Notes: generated from the sequence alone by a model not told the origin. A stretch of 64,000 nucleotides of DNA from Zhongshania sp. (GCA_018066965.1 JAGPVP010000026.1:1-64000); one strand, 5' to 3'. Shown: positions 18,044 to 27,793, numbered from the stretch's first letter. Numbers and translations are program-made.

Positions 18044-21000
18044 TTAAGGTAAGAAATCCCCAATTGGTAACAAATCACCTAGAGGTAAACACTGTCCTCC
18101 AATAAGTGGAATTTCGTCGGGCGCACACAAACCGCCAGTGCCGCTGCCCGCACTAGTATTACAAGCATCAGCGTTATCGTAGCTACCGTCAACGACCTGA
18201 TTAATCCATTGCGTCACTAGATCAAACGCGGCGCCGTGTACCGTGCTCCGTGCAATCGGGGGCATACGTGCGGCGAGGGTCGTCGCTTCAGGCCCAAGAC
18301 GATAAGGCAGAATAGATTCCGCTGCATTGCCAGGAACGATGTCATACTCGCGACCACCGCGACCTTCGGTTCCGCTCGCTGTTGGCCCCTTACAAATACC
18401 AAAGGTATCATTTACAGATCGGAATACATCAAGATAAAAACCCGTATTCTGAGCCAAGCCGCGAGGGTTGTGGCAATGCGCACAATTCACTTCTAGATAT
18501 GAACGCACACGCGCTTCAATATCTTGATCACTTCCTGCGGTAAATCCGGAGTCGCCAGGTACGTTAAAGATAGGGTTACGTTCAACCGCTGTCAGGTACG
18601 AGGTAGAGCTGTCGAGCGTAAGGTTACTTGGGCAGTTTTTCATGAGTCCATTTTGGCACCAGTAAAGCAGCTGGTTTTTACCATTCACAGGGTGTGAATC
18701 CATGCCTGTCGCTAGTGGCGATTCGCTCGCATAGGGGCGGTTTAAATTACGTGCTTTTGGCCCTATTGGCGCTGTACCGGTTTCGGCATCGTCATTGGCA
18801 TGACAGCTTTGGCACTGGTTTGCATTCGGAAGCGTATAGCCATTAGTAGAGCCGACATAATGCTCGCCGCTGTTTACATCATGGTAATCCCAACTGGCAC
18901 TAATAACCGCACCTTGCTGTTTCAAGCGTGCGATCTTCTGACCGCTTTCATCGAACCACTGGTACTCCAAGCCCTCCCAGTAAAACTGGCCGCCGCTGGT
19001 TTGACGTTTAATAATCAAACGCGTTTCAGCCGCACTTTCGGTTTGATTTGGTTCATTTGTGAATGAGAACGTCTTCGCTAGAATTGTTCCCACTGGGAAT
19101 AAAATAGCTGCATTGGAATTGTCATTGCCGTCGCGATAAATTGCCTGCTGACCTTCTGGAATATAGGCCACCCGATACTTGGTGGAGTAGTCAGAAAACA
19201 GTTTGGTATTTAAGACAAATGGGACGCCCTGACCATTGGGTAAACTAGTTGGATCTTCTGGATCGCTGAATAAATGATATTGATCTAATCGTGGGCAGTT
19301 TACACGATAGGCATCAGCGTTGATTTTTCCCGCAGCGACATTGATTTCGCAAAGCTGGTCGATCAGTGCCTGTGAAGGTGCAGGGTCAATGTTTCCCGAC
19401 GGAACAAACTCTGGCATTACAATCGCTGGGAGCGGTGCCATATTGCTGCCATAGGTTTCGTCACAGAGGTGCGGAGTAATATCTGTATCCACAGGGAAAT
19501 TTGGAAGACTAGTAAGAATGTCTATTATGTCTTCTGGGCCTGACGGTGGTAGATATAACAAGGCCTCTAGACCTTCAGTGCCGTGGAAATTAGCGAAGGT
19601 AGCGCTATCGCTGTCAAAATTGTTGCTGGGATCGATACAGGAATACCACCACAGCGGCTTCTTGCGTTCGCCAGCCTCGTTAAACTTGTAGGCATTATAA
19701 CGGCAAGAAGGATTAGGGTACTGGTTACCTGAAATGGGTTTGCCTTCGGCATCTGCAGGGATAGGATCGCCATTGCTGTCAGTTGGGTAGGGGCAGTTGG
19801 CGTCGTACTCGTCTTCATAGCCATCCCATGCGATGTGCGCACCACGGTATTCGCCAGCGCCAACCAACATTTTTAGACCTATTAACATAGGGAAAGCTGA
19901 CGTGACCTGCTCGCCGCCAGTATCAATAATGGCAGCGAAATCTGGGCTGGGTAGATCGTTACCGTTGTTTTTAAAGGTGTTATTCCAAATGTGAACACCT
20001 TCACTGTATAAATCCATACGGCGATCACCTGGCACACCAAATAATTTGTAACTGGTGTGCACAATACCGGCGGTGCCGTTGTTTTCGAAGGTATTCTCAA
20101 ACACATCGATTTTGTCGTAACCCATGGTCAACATACCGGTACCGCGAGGTACGTTAGATACGATGCTACCGGGTTCGGCAAAGTTGTAAGTGTTATTATT
20201 ACGAGACACATTGCGGTACATGCGTGTGCGGCTGCCGTAGCGCGTTAGCCCGTCTAAGTCATAAACCAAGAAGCCGCCGGTGTTACATTCCGACAGGTTA
20301 TCGACGTACTCACCGCCGCGAACGTTTTCTATTTCAAAACCAAATACGTTAAATGCTGAGCGACTGTTACGAATAATGGCGTTATCGGTTTGACCTACAT
20401 AGATACCAGCGTCGGAAGCACCTACTGACTCAGAGTACTCAACCAAGATATTCTTTGAATTTACTGGGTAAACGCCGTAACGACCAGACAACTTGCTCAC
20501 AGTGTAATCTGGTGAACTTGTGTCCGTTTCTAGTGGATTGGGATTATCTGGGTTGTGACGCGCTGGGTCTGTACACGCAACATGCAGCTTAGTTTTATAG
20601 TTGGCTGCAGTTACCGTATCTTCATTCGGTAAATTACGGCCACTAGACCAAAATGCGCGAACGCGACGCAGGGTACCGTGGTCAACGCCTTGCAATTTAA
20701 AGGCATCACCTGGCGAATCAAGAACTGTCAAATCTTCGACCGTTATCCCGCGCACCGTGGTGGCCAAAAAGCCTTCCTGAGAACCGCTATTTTTAAAGGA
20801 AAGTATGGTCTTATCCATACCCTGACCTTTTACCAAAATATCTTCTGTGCCAGAAATCTGGATACCAGACGTTAACTCAAAATAGCCTTCGGCGAACTCA
20901 ATGACGTCTTTTGGTTTAACCTCAATCATCGCCAGTAACATTTCGGTAGAGGCGTTAGGGCCTGGTTCAATAAAAAATGTTCTACCCTGCGCGACGTCCC

Positions 21001-21121
21001 CAGTATCTGGATTACTCTCGCTAGATGTAGACTTGCTGCTTGAACCACCGCCGCAAGCCACAAGTCCAAGTATTAGTGCTATTAGAGTAACTCTGAGTAA
21101 CTCTCTATTTAGTTTCTGCAT
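18044..21121 (-). CDS. Parallel beta-helix / diheme cytochrome fusion lipoprotein
   Basis: A 1025-residue lipoprotein (lipobox LVAC, Cys23, then a Gly/Ser linker). Residues of about 55-420 form a right-handed parallel beta-helix with repeated NTF, ENN and IRNS turns (TIGR03805-like). Residues of about 590-1000 match the partner family TIGR03806/SO2930, with two c-type haem sites: CQSCH near residue 770 and CAHCH near 879. In most bacteria these are two neighbouring genes; here they are one. It should be exported and anchored to a membrane, with haem attached in the periplasm. The function of the pair is not established; electron transfer coupled to a surface polymer or substrate is conceivable. 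An AraC regulator is divergent. Confidence 0.85.
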   Translation of the reverse strand: MQKLNRELLRVTLIALILGLVACGGGSSSKSTSSESNPDTGDVAQGRTFFIEPGPNASTEMLLAMIEVKPKDVIEFAEGYFELTSGIQISGTEDILVKGQGMDKTILSFKNSGSQEGFLATTVRGITVEDLTVLDSPGDAFKLQGVDHGTLRRVRAFWSSGRNLPNEDTVTAANYKTKLHVACTDPARHNPDNPNPLETDTSSPDYTVSKLSGRYGVYPVNSKNILVEYSESVGASDAGIYVGQTDNAIIRNSRSAFNVFGFEIENVRGGEYVDNLSECNTGGFLVYDLDGLTRYGSRTRMYRNVSRNNNTYNFAEPGSIVSNVPRGTGMLTMGYDKIDVFENTFENNGTAGIVHTSYKLFGVPGDRRMDLYSEGVHIWNNTFKNNGNDLPSPDFAAIIDTGGEQVTSAFPMLIGLKMLVGAGEYRGAHIAWDGYEDEYDANCPYPTDSNGDPIPADAEGKPISGNQYPNPSCRYNAYKFNEAGERKKPLWWYSCIDPSNNFDSDSATFANFHGTEGLEALLYLPPSGPEDIIDILTSLPNFPVDTDITPHLCDETYGSNMAPLPAIVMPEFVPSGNIDPAPSQALIDQLCEINVAAGKINADAYRVNCPRLDQYHLFSDPEDPTSLPNGQGVPFVLNTKLFSDYSTKYRVAYIPEGQQAIYRDGNDNSNAAILFPVGTILAKTFSFTNEPNQTESAAETRLIIKRQTSGGQFYWEGLEYQWFDESGQKIARLKQQGAVISASWDYHDVNSGEHYVGSTNGYTLPNANQCQSCHANDDAETGTAPIGPKARNLNRPYASESPLATGMDSHPVNGKNQLLYWCQNGLMKNCPSNLTLDSSTSYLTAVERNPIFNVPGDSGFTAGSDQDIEARVRSYLEVNCAHCHNPRGLAQNTGFYLDVFRSVNDTFGICKGPTASGTEGRGGREYDIVPGNAAESILPYRLGPEATTLAARMPPIARSTVHGAAFDLVTQWINQVVDGSYDNADACNTSAGSGTGGLCAPDEIPLIGGQCLPLGDLLPIGDFLP

Positions 21122-21264
21122 TTAATCTAACCCGTAATGATTGTCTAAACAGAGTAGGCGCTAGCATTATTATCCGCCACTCGGTTCTGGTATTCCCCAA
21201 ACTCCTATGCTAGCAAGTATAAATTTGCGTACAATGCAAATTCGTGCCGACAATAGGTTGATTC

Positions 21265-22281
21265 GTGTCAAAAAATTCACCGACCATAACGACCAATCTG
21301 CAATGGGCGCAAATGATTGCCCTAGTCATAGCAGAAGGCTGTGCAGTTGATCACGAACGTTTATTTACCGAAGCTAAGCTCAGTATCAATGCTTGGCAAT
21401 CGCTGTCCCGTGTCGATCAAGATGACATTACCGCCCTGTGGAGAGCCGCAGATCGTCTGGGCGCTCCTCCTGAGATCGGTCTTGGTGTTCTAAAGCACTT
21501 CCACTTTCGTACGCTTGGCCCGCTCGCATTTAAAATGATGGTGGCGACCACTTTTCGGCAATCCATCATCGAGGCGCTCCACCAAATATCCTTGGTTAGC
21601 GAAGCGTGGCGATACACGCTAACCGAACAAGGTAATCTAGGTGTTATGACCTTTAATCTTACCAACCCAAGAATGGAAATTACCCACCATTCCTATGACG
21701 CCTTTATTAGCGCTTGTGCTCGTACTATGCAGGATTGTTTTCCAGGTGAAAATTATCGTTTCGCAGAGATCTGGTTTGCCCATCCGGACTTTGGATTGCG
21801 AAGTAAATACGAGCAACTATTAGGTTGTCCCTGTAAATTTAATACGAGTAGCTATGCGATTTGCTTAGAATCGCGGGTACTCGACTTGCCATTAGCCTCA
21901 GCTGACCCCTTATTGTACGAGTCGCTAGATTCGAGATTAAAACATCAAGCCCTCAATCTTAAAAACCTGAGTGGCAGCATCGAAACTGCAATTTTGTCAT
22001 TGATTGATCGGGGTTTAATCCCTAATCGTAAAACCGTTGCGGACCACCTCGGCTTTGGTGAGCGTACCTTGCTTCGTCGATTGCAGGACGAAGATATAAC
22101 CTACAAAGAAATTCAGGAGCAAGTCTTCGAAAAACTTGCACTACACTGGCTAAAACGCAGCGAATCTATGAATTATATCGCTGAGAAACTGGGCTACTCC
22201 GACGCCGCCTCCTTTAGAAAAATGCTTAAGCGCCGAACTGGCCTCAGCATTCGTGAGATTAGGACATCTTTCCTCAATTAA
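21265..22281 (+). CDS. AraC-family transcriptional regulator (OruR/ArgR-like)
   Basis: A 338-residue protein with the 'arabinose-binding-like' N-terminal domain seen in OruR/ArgR-type regulators (includes FGLRSKYEQLLGCPCKFN near the middle) and a C-terminal AraC HTH pair: TVADHLGFGERTLLRRL and YIAEKLGYSDAASFRKML with RRTGLSIREIR. The start is GTG at 21265; no ATG is better placed. It is divergent from the beta-helix cytochrome gene across 143 bases and ends 76 bases from the convergent P450 gene. Either neighbour could be its target. The effector is unknown. Confidence 0.88.
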   Translation: MSKNSPTITTNLQWAQMIALVIAEGCAVDHERLFTEAKLSINAWQSLSRVDQDDITALWRAADRLGAPPEIGLGVLKHFHFRTLGPLAFKMMVATTFRQSIIEALHQISLVSEAWRYTLTEQGNLGVMTFNLTNPRMEITHHSYDAFISACARTMQDCFPGENYRFAEIWFAHPDFGLRSKYEQLLGCPCKFNTSSYAICLESRVLDLPLASADPLLYESLDSRLKHQALNLKNLSGSIETAILSLIDRGLIPNRKTVADHLGFGERTLLRRLQDEDITYKEIQEQVFEKLALHWLKRSESMNYIAEKLGYSDAASFRKMLKRRTGLSIREIRTSFLN

Positions 22282-22357
22282 CTGGATAATAACGACAGCG
22301 CTACTGCTCGCTGCCGTACAGATTCACCTTAGTATCGTAATACCTCAATGTTTTTTC

Positions 22358-23596
22358 CTACAAGTTGGTGTTCAATATCAAACGCTTAAACACCACCGCA
22401 TTGTGGTCCTCTAAATCGCGCTCGGGTTCTTCGGCGAGTGATATGTTTGGAAAGCGTTTAAACATTTCCCCCATCGTTAAATACAGTTGGCGCTTAGCCA
22501 ATGCCGCACCGATGCAGAAGCGCGGGCCGTAGCCAAATAGTACATCGGGTTCAAATTTACGTCTTACGTCTAGTTTTTCTGGATTGCTGAAGTGGGCAGG
22601 GTCATGGTCTTTTAGGTGCGGCATCATCAGCACCATTTGACCTTTCTTCACGTCTTGACCCAGTAGCTGCATATCGCTTGGTGCATAGCGCGCAAAGCCC
22701 ATTTTAGAGTTGCCTGACCAGCGCATAATTTCACTGAATGCATTAGAGAAGGCATCGGCAGATTCTAGTGCGTAAGGTACTTGGTCAGGACTTTTTAACA
22801 GGGCGTACACCGACCATTGCTGGGCTATTAATGTGGTGTCTGCGCCTGCGCCAATCAAGGCGAGGATGAGGGTGATGATGTCCCATTCGTTAAATTTTTC
22901 ATTTGCCGCTTCAATTTTTAGCAAGGCGCTGAGAAAATCACCTTCCTGAGGGTTTTCGCGGCGCTCGGCAATCACTACTTGCAGTATATCGATGGCTTTG
23001 TTGCTGTCTTCTTGGGCGCGAAGTCGGCGTTCGTCCGATATGGTCGGGTTCCATGTTTCGGTAAAGGTTTGGGTAACACGCTTCATTTCCGGCCAGTATT
23101 TTTCTGGTACGCCAACCATTGCTGTTATCGAAATAAAGGGGATGTGCTGGGCAACCTCGGTGATGTAATCAAAGGACTCTGGCGTGCCTATGTCGTCAAA
23201 AAGGCGCTTAACGTGTGGCTCTATTTGGCGCTGAATGTTCTCGACCACATTGCGTGAAAACGCCGGTGAGGTGATACGACGAACCAAGCGGTGATGATCG
23301 GGATCCGCTAGCAGGCTGTGACCGACCAAGGCCTTTTCAAACTTATTCCAGTTTTCCTCGGTGGGGCGCGGTGGCGCAAACTCCCAGTCGTAGAAGTCAG
23401 AGGAGAGGTATTCGCGCTTCCAGCAATCCATGATGTCCGGCATTTGGGTCATGATCCACGCCTGCCATGGTGCATACCACACCAAGGGCCCGCGCGCGGC
23501 CATGGCTAGGCACTGCGGCGCCGGGTTGTCAGCGTATGACTGTGAGTTGGGGTCGAATAAGGATTCGATGGGTGCAAGGGTGGCACTTTCTGACAT
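22358..23596 (-). CDS. Cytochrome P450
   Basis: A 412-residue soluble bacterial P450. It has the haem loop FGYGPRFCIG with thiolate Cys361, the I-helix oxygen-activation motif GAGADTT, and the K-helix ExxR (EIMR). Class I bacterial P450s take electrons from a ferredoxin and its reductase, neither of which is encoded in this window. The substrate cannot be deduced; neighbours (SDR, Rieske oxygenase, TetR) suggest hydroxylation of a steroid, terpenoid or alkyl compound. It is divergent from the SDR gene over 145 bases holding a palindromic operator candidate. Confidence 0.93.
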   Translation of the reverse strand: MSESATLAPIESLFDPNSQSYADNPAPQCLAMAARGPLVWYAPWQAWIMTQMPDIMDCWKREYLSSDFYDWEFAPPRPTEENWNKFEKALVGHSLLADPDHHRLVRRITSPAFSRNVVENIQRQIEPHVKRLFDDIGTPESFDYITEVAQHIPFISITAMVGVPEKYWPEMKRVTQTFTETWNPTISDERRLRAQEDSNKAIDILQVVIAERRENPQEGDFLSALLKIEAANEKFNEWDIITLILALIGAGADTTLIAQQWSVYALLKSPDQVPYALESADAFSNAFSEIMRWSGNSKMGFARYAPSDMQLLGQDVKKGQMVLMMPHLKDHDPAHFSNPEKLDVRRKFEPDVLFGYGPRFCIGAALAKRQLYLTMGEMFKRFPNISLAEEPERDLEDHNAVVFKRLILNTNL

Positions 23597-23663
23597 GGTA
23601 GATCCTCTCTGGTGACGCGCTGGGCGTTGCAGATTGTTATTGTTGCCGATAATTTATCGCTGC

Positions 23664-23692
23664 TTGCAAAAAAATATACTCCAGTGTAATTT
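23664..23692 (+). promoter_or_regulatory. Promoter with palindromic operator in the spacer (SDR gene)
   Basis: TTGCAA (23664-23669), 17-bp spacer, TAATTT (23687-23692) forms a plausible promoter for the SDR gene. The 14-bp near-palindrome TATACT-CC-AGTGTA (23675-23688; one mismatch) sits in the spacer, where a repressor would exclude polymerase. The TetR gene two positions downstream is the nearest candidate binder. Confidence 0.45.
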
Positions 23693-23741
23693 TATTCTCA
23701 AGTTACTTAATAATTAAAATTGGCATCTGGAGATTCAAGGT

Positions 23742-24620
23742 ATGAAAGACTTTACAAATAAAGTGGCCGTTATTACCGGTGGCGCTAGTGGCGTCGGGCG
23801 AGCGATAGCACATTTACTGGCCAAAGAAGGTGCCAAGGTGGTCGTGGCTGATATCGAGGCAACGGCGCTAGATCGCACGGTAAAAGAGCTAGAGGCACTG
23901 GGCTGTGAATGTATGGGGCAGCGCGCGGATGTGACCGACGCTAACTCGATGAATGCCTTGGTAGATGCCGTGATGGCTCGCTTTGGCGCTATGCACCTCG
24001 TGTTTGCCAATGCCGGGGTTGGCACTGGTGAAGCAGGCAATATGTGGGACTACGAGCTAAATGACTGGGAGTGGGGCTTTCGGGTAAACACCTGGGGCTT
24101 AATTCATTCCATTAACGCATTTTTACCGAAATTGGTCGCCCAGAATGAGGAGGCACATTTTGTGGTGACGGGCTCCGGTAATGGCGCGTTTCTCATGCTA
24201 CCCAATACCCCAATCTACACCGCTAGCAAGGCGGCGGTGCAAGCGATAACCGAGAATCTGCATTATCAGCTGCAAGCTACCCAGTCGCCGGTTAAGGTCA
24301 ATGCCTTATTCCCAGGTCCGCATGTTGTTAACACCGGTATCTTCAACTCTGAGCGCAATCGCCCAGAGTCTTTGCCGGGTAATCCCGACAAGCCAGATTC
24401 AGGGATTCATTCAGTTGAAGATATGAAAGCAATTATGGCCCAGTACGATATGCAGTTGCAGACCACCGAGCCAGAAGAGGTCGCGGCCTTTGCGATACAA
24501 GGTATTCGTGACGAGAGCTTTTGGATATCGCCAATGTCAGACAAGGCGCGCGCAGGCTTTGTGGCAAGGGTAGATAGCATCTTAAATAGAACAACCCCAA
24601 CGGTGCCAGACGTTTTGTAG
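23742..24620 (+). CDS. Short-chain dehydrogenase/reductase
   Basis: A 292-residue classical-type SDR: Rossmann motif TGGASGVGR near the N-terminus, NAGVG, and active-site YTASK preceded by the serine-region GSGNG. It oxidises or reduces an alcohol/ketone with NAD(P)(H). The C-terminus is longer than in minimal SDRs (about 250). It is divergent from the P450 and followed by a TetR gene, so a P450-produced alcohol is a reasonable substrate (inference). RBS: GGAG about 14 bases upstream plus AAGG nearer the ATG. Confidence 0.9.
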   Translation: MKDFTNKVAVITGGASGVGRAIAHLLAKEGAKVVVADIEATALDRTVKELEALGCECMGQRADVTDANSMNALVDAVMARFGAMHLVFANAGVGTGEAGNMWDYELNDWEWGFRVNTWGLIHSINAFLPKLVAQNEEAHFVVTGSGNGAFLMLPNTPIYTASKAAVQAITENLHYQLQATQSPVKVNALFPGPHVVNTGIFNSERNRPESLPGNPDKPDSGIHSVEDMKAIMAQYDMQLQTTEPEEVAAFAIQGIRDESFWISPMSDKARAGFVARVDSILNRTTPTVPDVL

Positions 24621-24649
24621 TGACGGGGATATTGTGATCTAGCAAGGTG

Positions 24650-24674
24650 GGAGCTGTCGTCGGGTGACAGCTCC
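24650..24674. other. Hairpin between SDR and TetR genes
   Basis: A 9-bp perfect stem GGAGCTGTC/GACAGCTCC with a 7-base loop, but no run of T afterwards. It may be a weak attenuator or mRNA-end structure; it is not a convincing intrinsic terminator. Confidence 0.4.
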
Positions 24675-24731
24675 AGCGTGGTTCTCTGCTGATGCTTACG
24701 TTACTATCCCATCCTTCAATAGGGTTTAGAG

Positions 24732-25343
24732 GTGAATATTTTGCCAGTTGTACAGCTAGGGCGTAGAGAGCGAAAAAAGAAGGCCGTTCGTGAAAATATT
24801 AGCGAGCAAACCCTACTCCTCATCAGTCGATACGGCGTGGATGGCATTACCATAGACGCCATTTGTGATTGCGTTGATATCGCTAAAAAAACCTTTTACA
24901 ACTACTACGGCTCAAAGCACGACCTGTTAGTCGATATTTGTCAGTCGGAACTGCTGCAACGCACCGACGACCTGATCACCGAAGCCATAGAGCAAAGCGA
25001 TGATCTGGCTACGCAGCTTGAGTTTGTCCTCGGCGTACTCGCCACACGAAATAGCACCGCCAGCAAATTAGAGCGCGAGCTCATTGGCTACTTAGTGGGG
25101 TCTTTGTCTACCAATATGAGTCAAGGCGCTAGCCAGCTGCAGTTTATGAGCAACTGCTACCAGCGTTTGTTTAGCCACAGTAAGGCGCAATTGAAAGAAG
25201 GGCTTAGCCCGCAGTTTTGTGCCGAAATGACCGTGGGTATGACTAACATCATTACACTGAATTGGTTGCATGATGATAACTACGACACCTTGGCGCGGTT
25301 TCAGTCGCTGCAAGGGTATTTGAAAAGTAGCATGTTGAAGTAA
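24732..25343 (+). CDS. TetR/AcrR-family regulator
   Basis: A 203-residue TetR-family protein. The HTH lies at about residues 20-65 (GRRERKKKAVRENI, then GVDGITIDAICDCVDIAKKTFYNYY in parts), with an alpha-helical ligand domain after it. The start is GTG at 24732, with AGAGG directly before. It follows the SDR gene by 111 bases and probably represses the P450/SDR genes and perhaps itself. The ligand is unknown. Confidence 0.88.
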   Translation: MNILPVVQLGRRERKKKAVRENISEQTLLLISRYGVDGITIDAICDCVDIAKKTFYNYYGSKHDLLVDICQSELLQRTDDLITEAIEQSDDLATQLEFVLGVLATRNSTASKLERELIGYLVGSLSTNMSQGASQLQFMSNCYQRLFSHSKAQLKEGLSPQFCAEMTVGMTNIITLNWLHDDNYDTLARFQSLQGYLKSSMLK

Positions 25344-25451
25344 TTCTTCTCTCTGTGTTTGGGGCGCTCAGGAAGGGTGGCTGCACGCGATGGCATTGCG
25401 TAACTGCGAGTCTATTTTTTACCGTCAGCGTTGAGGGTGTATCACCAATTC

Positions 25452-26393
25452 TTATCGTATGCGCATAAGCTGGGTAATTGCCTTTAAGCGATTGATGACG
25501 AGTGATAATAAAATCAGAAGGCAGCCGATTAGCTGGCTGCTGTTCATACTTTCACTAAACCATACCATTGCTATCAGTGTCGTCCACAGTGGTTCTAAAA
25601 CCATGATAACTACGCCGTGGCTATTTGCTGTCAGGCTTTGTGCATAGGTCTGAACCAAGAAGCGTAGGGCGGTACCGATAGTCGCAGATAGAACAATCCA
25701 GCCGACTAGTTCAGCTTGAATGTTTGTGAACGTGGGTTGCCAAGGCTCAAGTATTGCTGAGGCTATTCCAGTTATGACACCTGTCGTTGCTAGCACTATT
25801 GTCGTTAAGGCTAGCACTGGAATCTTGCTTGCTTTGCTGCCCTCACCATTTTCACGCACGAACGATTGAATATTGGTGACTCGCGCATTCATATTGAAAT
25901 ACAGCGCGAAAAAAGCCGCTGATGCCAGTAGCAAAATATGTGACATCTCTACTTTTAGCGCGTGGTCCATTGGTTCGCTAAGTGAAAGAAAGCCAAGGCC
26001 GATAAGTGCTACCGGCAACGCGAACCACGTACTGGGAGGGATTGCTTCCTTAAACAACACGCGCCCAATGATCGGGACCATAACGACGCCGAGACTAGCT
26101 AAAAACGCCGCTTCCCCTACATGACTTGCTTTGGCCAGCCCTGTAACCCAAAAGCACATGGCGAAGCCAAATACTAATCCAACTCGCACAGAATGCAGCC
26201 ACGCACAGCCGGCAAGTTTTCCCAGTGTTTTGTAAGACACACAGCTAAGAAGTAAACCCGCCAGAAAAAAACGAATAGACATAAAAAGCAGAGGTGGCAT
26301 CTGCAATACAGCCTCTTTTGAGAACATCCAACTGATTGACGCTAATAGAGTCACAAGCACCAATAGCAGATCGGATTTATACGCGTTGTTCAA
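25452..26393 (-). CDS. EamA/DMT-family membrane transporter
   Basis: A 313-residue protein with about ten membrane segments arranged as two EamA repeats (first half LLVLVTLLASISWMFSKEA; second begins ILLLASAAFFALYF), typical of drug/metabolite transporters such as RhaT/YdcZ-like exporters. Substrates are usually amino acids, nucleosides or metabolites and cannot be predicted here. It stands alone: the upstream TetR gene is convergent and the downstream Rieske gene divergent. Confidence 0.88.
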   Translation of the reverse strand: MNNAYKSDLLLVLVTLLASISWMFSKEAVLQMPPLLFMSIRFFLAGLLLSCVSYKTLGKLAGCAWLHSVRVGLVFGFAMCFWVTGLAKASHVGEAAFLASLGVVMVPIIGRVLFKEAIPPSTWFALPVALIGLGFLSLSEPMDHALKVEMSHILLLASAAFFALYFNMNARVTNIQSFVRENGEGSKASKIPVLALTTIVLATTGVITGIASAILEPWQPTFTNIQAELVGWIVLSATIGTALRFLVQTYAQSLTANSHGVVIMVLEPLWTTLIAMVWFSESMNSSQLIGCLLILLSLVINRLKAITQLMRIR

Positions 26394-26758
26394 AAAGCTC
26401 GGCCTGATTAAATTTAACGATTAGTATAATGGCTCTCTAGACACTTAGCATTCACATCAACTTATTGATGATTAAGACTAAATAAAATCACCGCTCCATC
26501 AACAAGCCGCAAACAGCGTATTTATCTGGTGGTAAGGGCGGTAGTGATTCGACGTGGCTCACGTCTCTTTCGTCTGAAATGCCACATTCGGGATCTATCC
26601 CTTCTGCCTAAATATGCAACTCATGAACCGGGTGAATGAATATTAATGTGCATATTTGTAATCTCCGCTTGACCTTAAAATGTAAACCATATACTTTTTT
26701 TACACTATAGTTACCTTTTTTGGCGTTGCTACTCGGCATGCCAGTGTGGGAGAAAAGT
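26394..26758. promoter_or_regulatory. Divergent intergenic region with inverted repeat upstream of the Rieske gene
   Basis: No gene here. Near the right end TTGACC (26669-26674) and TATACT (26690-26695) could be a promoter with a short 15-bp spacer. It is overlapped by the inverted repeat TGTAAA-N12-TTTACA (26681-26704), the spacing of a dimeric regulator site. The rest shows nothing I recognise. Confidence 0.4.
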
Positions 26759-27733
26759 ATGAGTACGCGTTATGACAAGCCAATTCCGTTTGGGTGGTTT
26801 GCAATTGAATACACAAAGGAATTAAACCCCAGTGATGTGAAGCCCCTGCGGTATTTTGGGCGCGACTTGGTCTTGTTTCGCACCGAATCGGGCGAGGCTG
26901 CTTTACTTGACGCGCATTGCCCGCATTTGGGGGCGCATCTGGGTCATGGCGGCGTAGTGAAAGGGGAGAGCATTAGTTGTCCATTTCACGCTTGGGAGTA
27001 TAACGGCGACGGCTTTTGTACCAAGGTGCCATACGCGAAGAATATGCCGCCCAAAATTGACGGTAAACAAGCTTTGCGCCGTTACCCAGTAGTAGAGAGT
27101 AATCAAATGATTTGGGCTTGGTATCATCCACAGGATGCTGAGCCACTATGGGAGGTGGAGCCACACCCAGAGTTGCATTCGCAGGAGTGGACAGAGATGG
27201 ATGTCTACGATTGGAGAATCAATTCAATTATTCAGGAAACCGGCGAGAATGCGGTAGATATCGCGCATTTTGTGACGGTTCACGCATCGCCAGAAATGCC
27301 GGTGGGCGAAGTCACAATTAAGGGATTTCAGCGCAGTACGGTCATGGATAGCTTGACCGAGGCCATTGATGAATTCGGCAATATTGACCGCAGCGGTGAA
27401 AACTTCGATATGGGTCGTTTGGTGACCTCGTCGTATGGGCCAGGGCAAACCTACCAAAAATTTTCGCGACTTTTTGAAATTGTGATGATGGGTACTGTAA
27501 CGCCTATTGATGAGCAGAGTTTGCATATGCGTTTTAGCTTTAGCATGCCAAAGCAGCAGTCAGATGAGCACAAATTGTACGCCAATGCCTTCCGTGACGA
27601 GATTGTGCACCAAGTCCAGCAGGATATTCCGATCTGGGAAAACAAGGTGTATTTAGACGAGCCGACCCTCTGTGATGGCGATGGCCCAATTGCAAAATAC
27701 CGCAAATGGTTTCAACAGTTTTACGCCGCGTAA
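26759..27733 (+). CDS. Rieske non-haem iron oxygenase, KshA-like
   Basis: A 324-residue oxygenase subunit. The Rieske [2Fe-2S] site is Cys54, His56, Cys74 and His77 (CPHLG and CPFHAW). The mononuclear iron site follows with Asp167, His170 and His175 (NAVDIAHFVTVH). This resembles KshA, the oxygenase of 3-ketosteroid 9alpha-hydroxylase, and other single-component-oxygenase Rieske enzymes that need a separate reductase; none is nearby. ATG 26759 with GGGAGA before it is preferred to the upstream frame opening at 26720. Followed by an ADC-family gene 60 bases on, likely in one operon. Confidence 0.9.
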   Translation: MSTRYDKPIPFGWFAIEYTKELNPSDVKPLRYFGRDLVLFRTESGEAALLDAHCPHLGAHLGHGGVVKGESISCPFHAWEYNGDGFCTKVPYAKNMPPKIDGKQALRRYPVVESNQMIWAWYHPQDAEPLWEVEPHPELHSQEWTEMDVYDWRINSIIQETGENAVDIAHFVTVHASPEMPVGEVTIKGFQRSTVMDSLTEAIDEFGNIDRSGENFDMGRLVTSSYGPGQTYQKFSRLFEIVMMGTVTPIDEQSLHMRFSFSMPKQQSDEHKLYANAFRDEIVHQVQQDIPIWENKVYLDEPTLCDGDGPIAKYRKWFQQFYAA

Positions 27734-27793
27734 TAGCAGCTTTCAACCGCCAATAAAACCGAACTAAATTTTAATAATAACGAGGAAAATACC

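Noticed and set aside
24650-24674. Intrinsic terminator after the SDR gene
   Set aside because: A strong stem, but no T tract follows; kept only as a hairpin.
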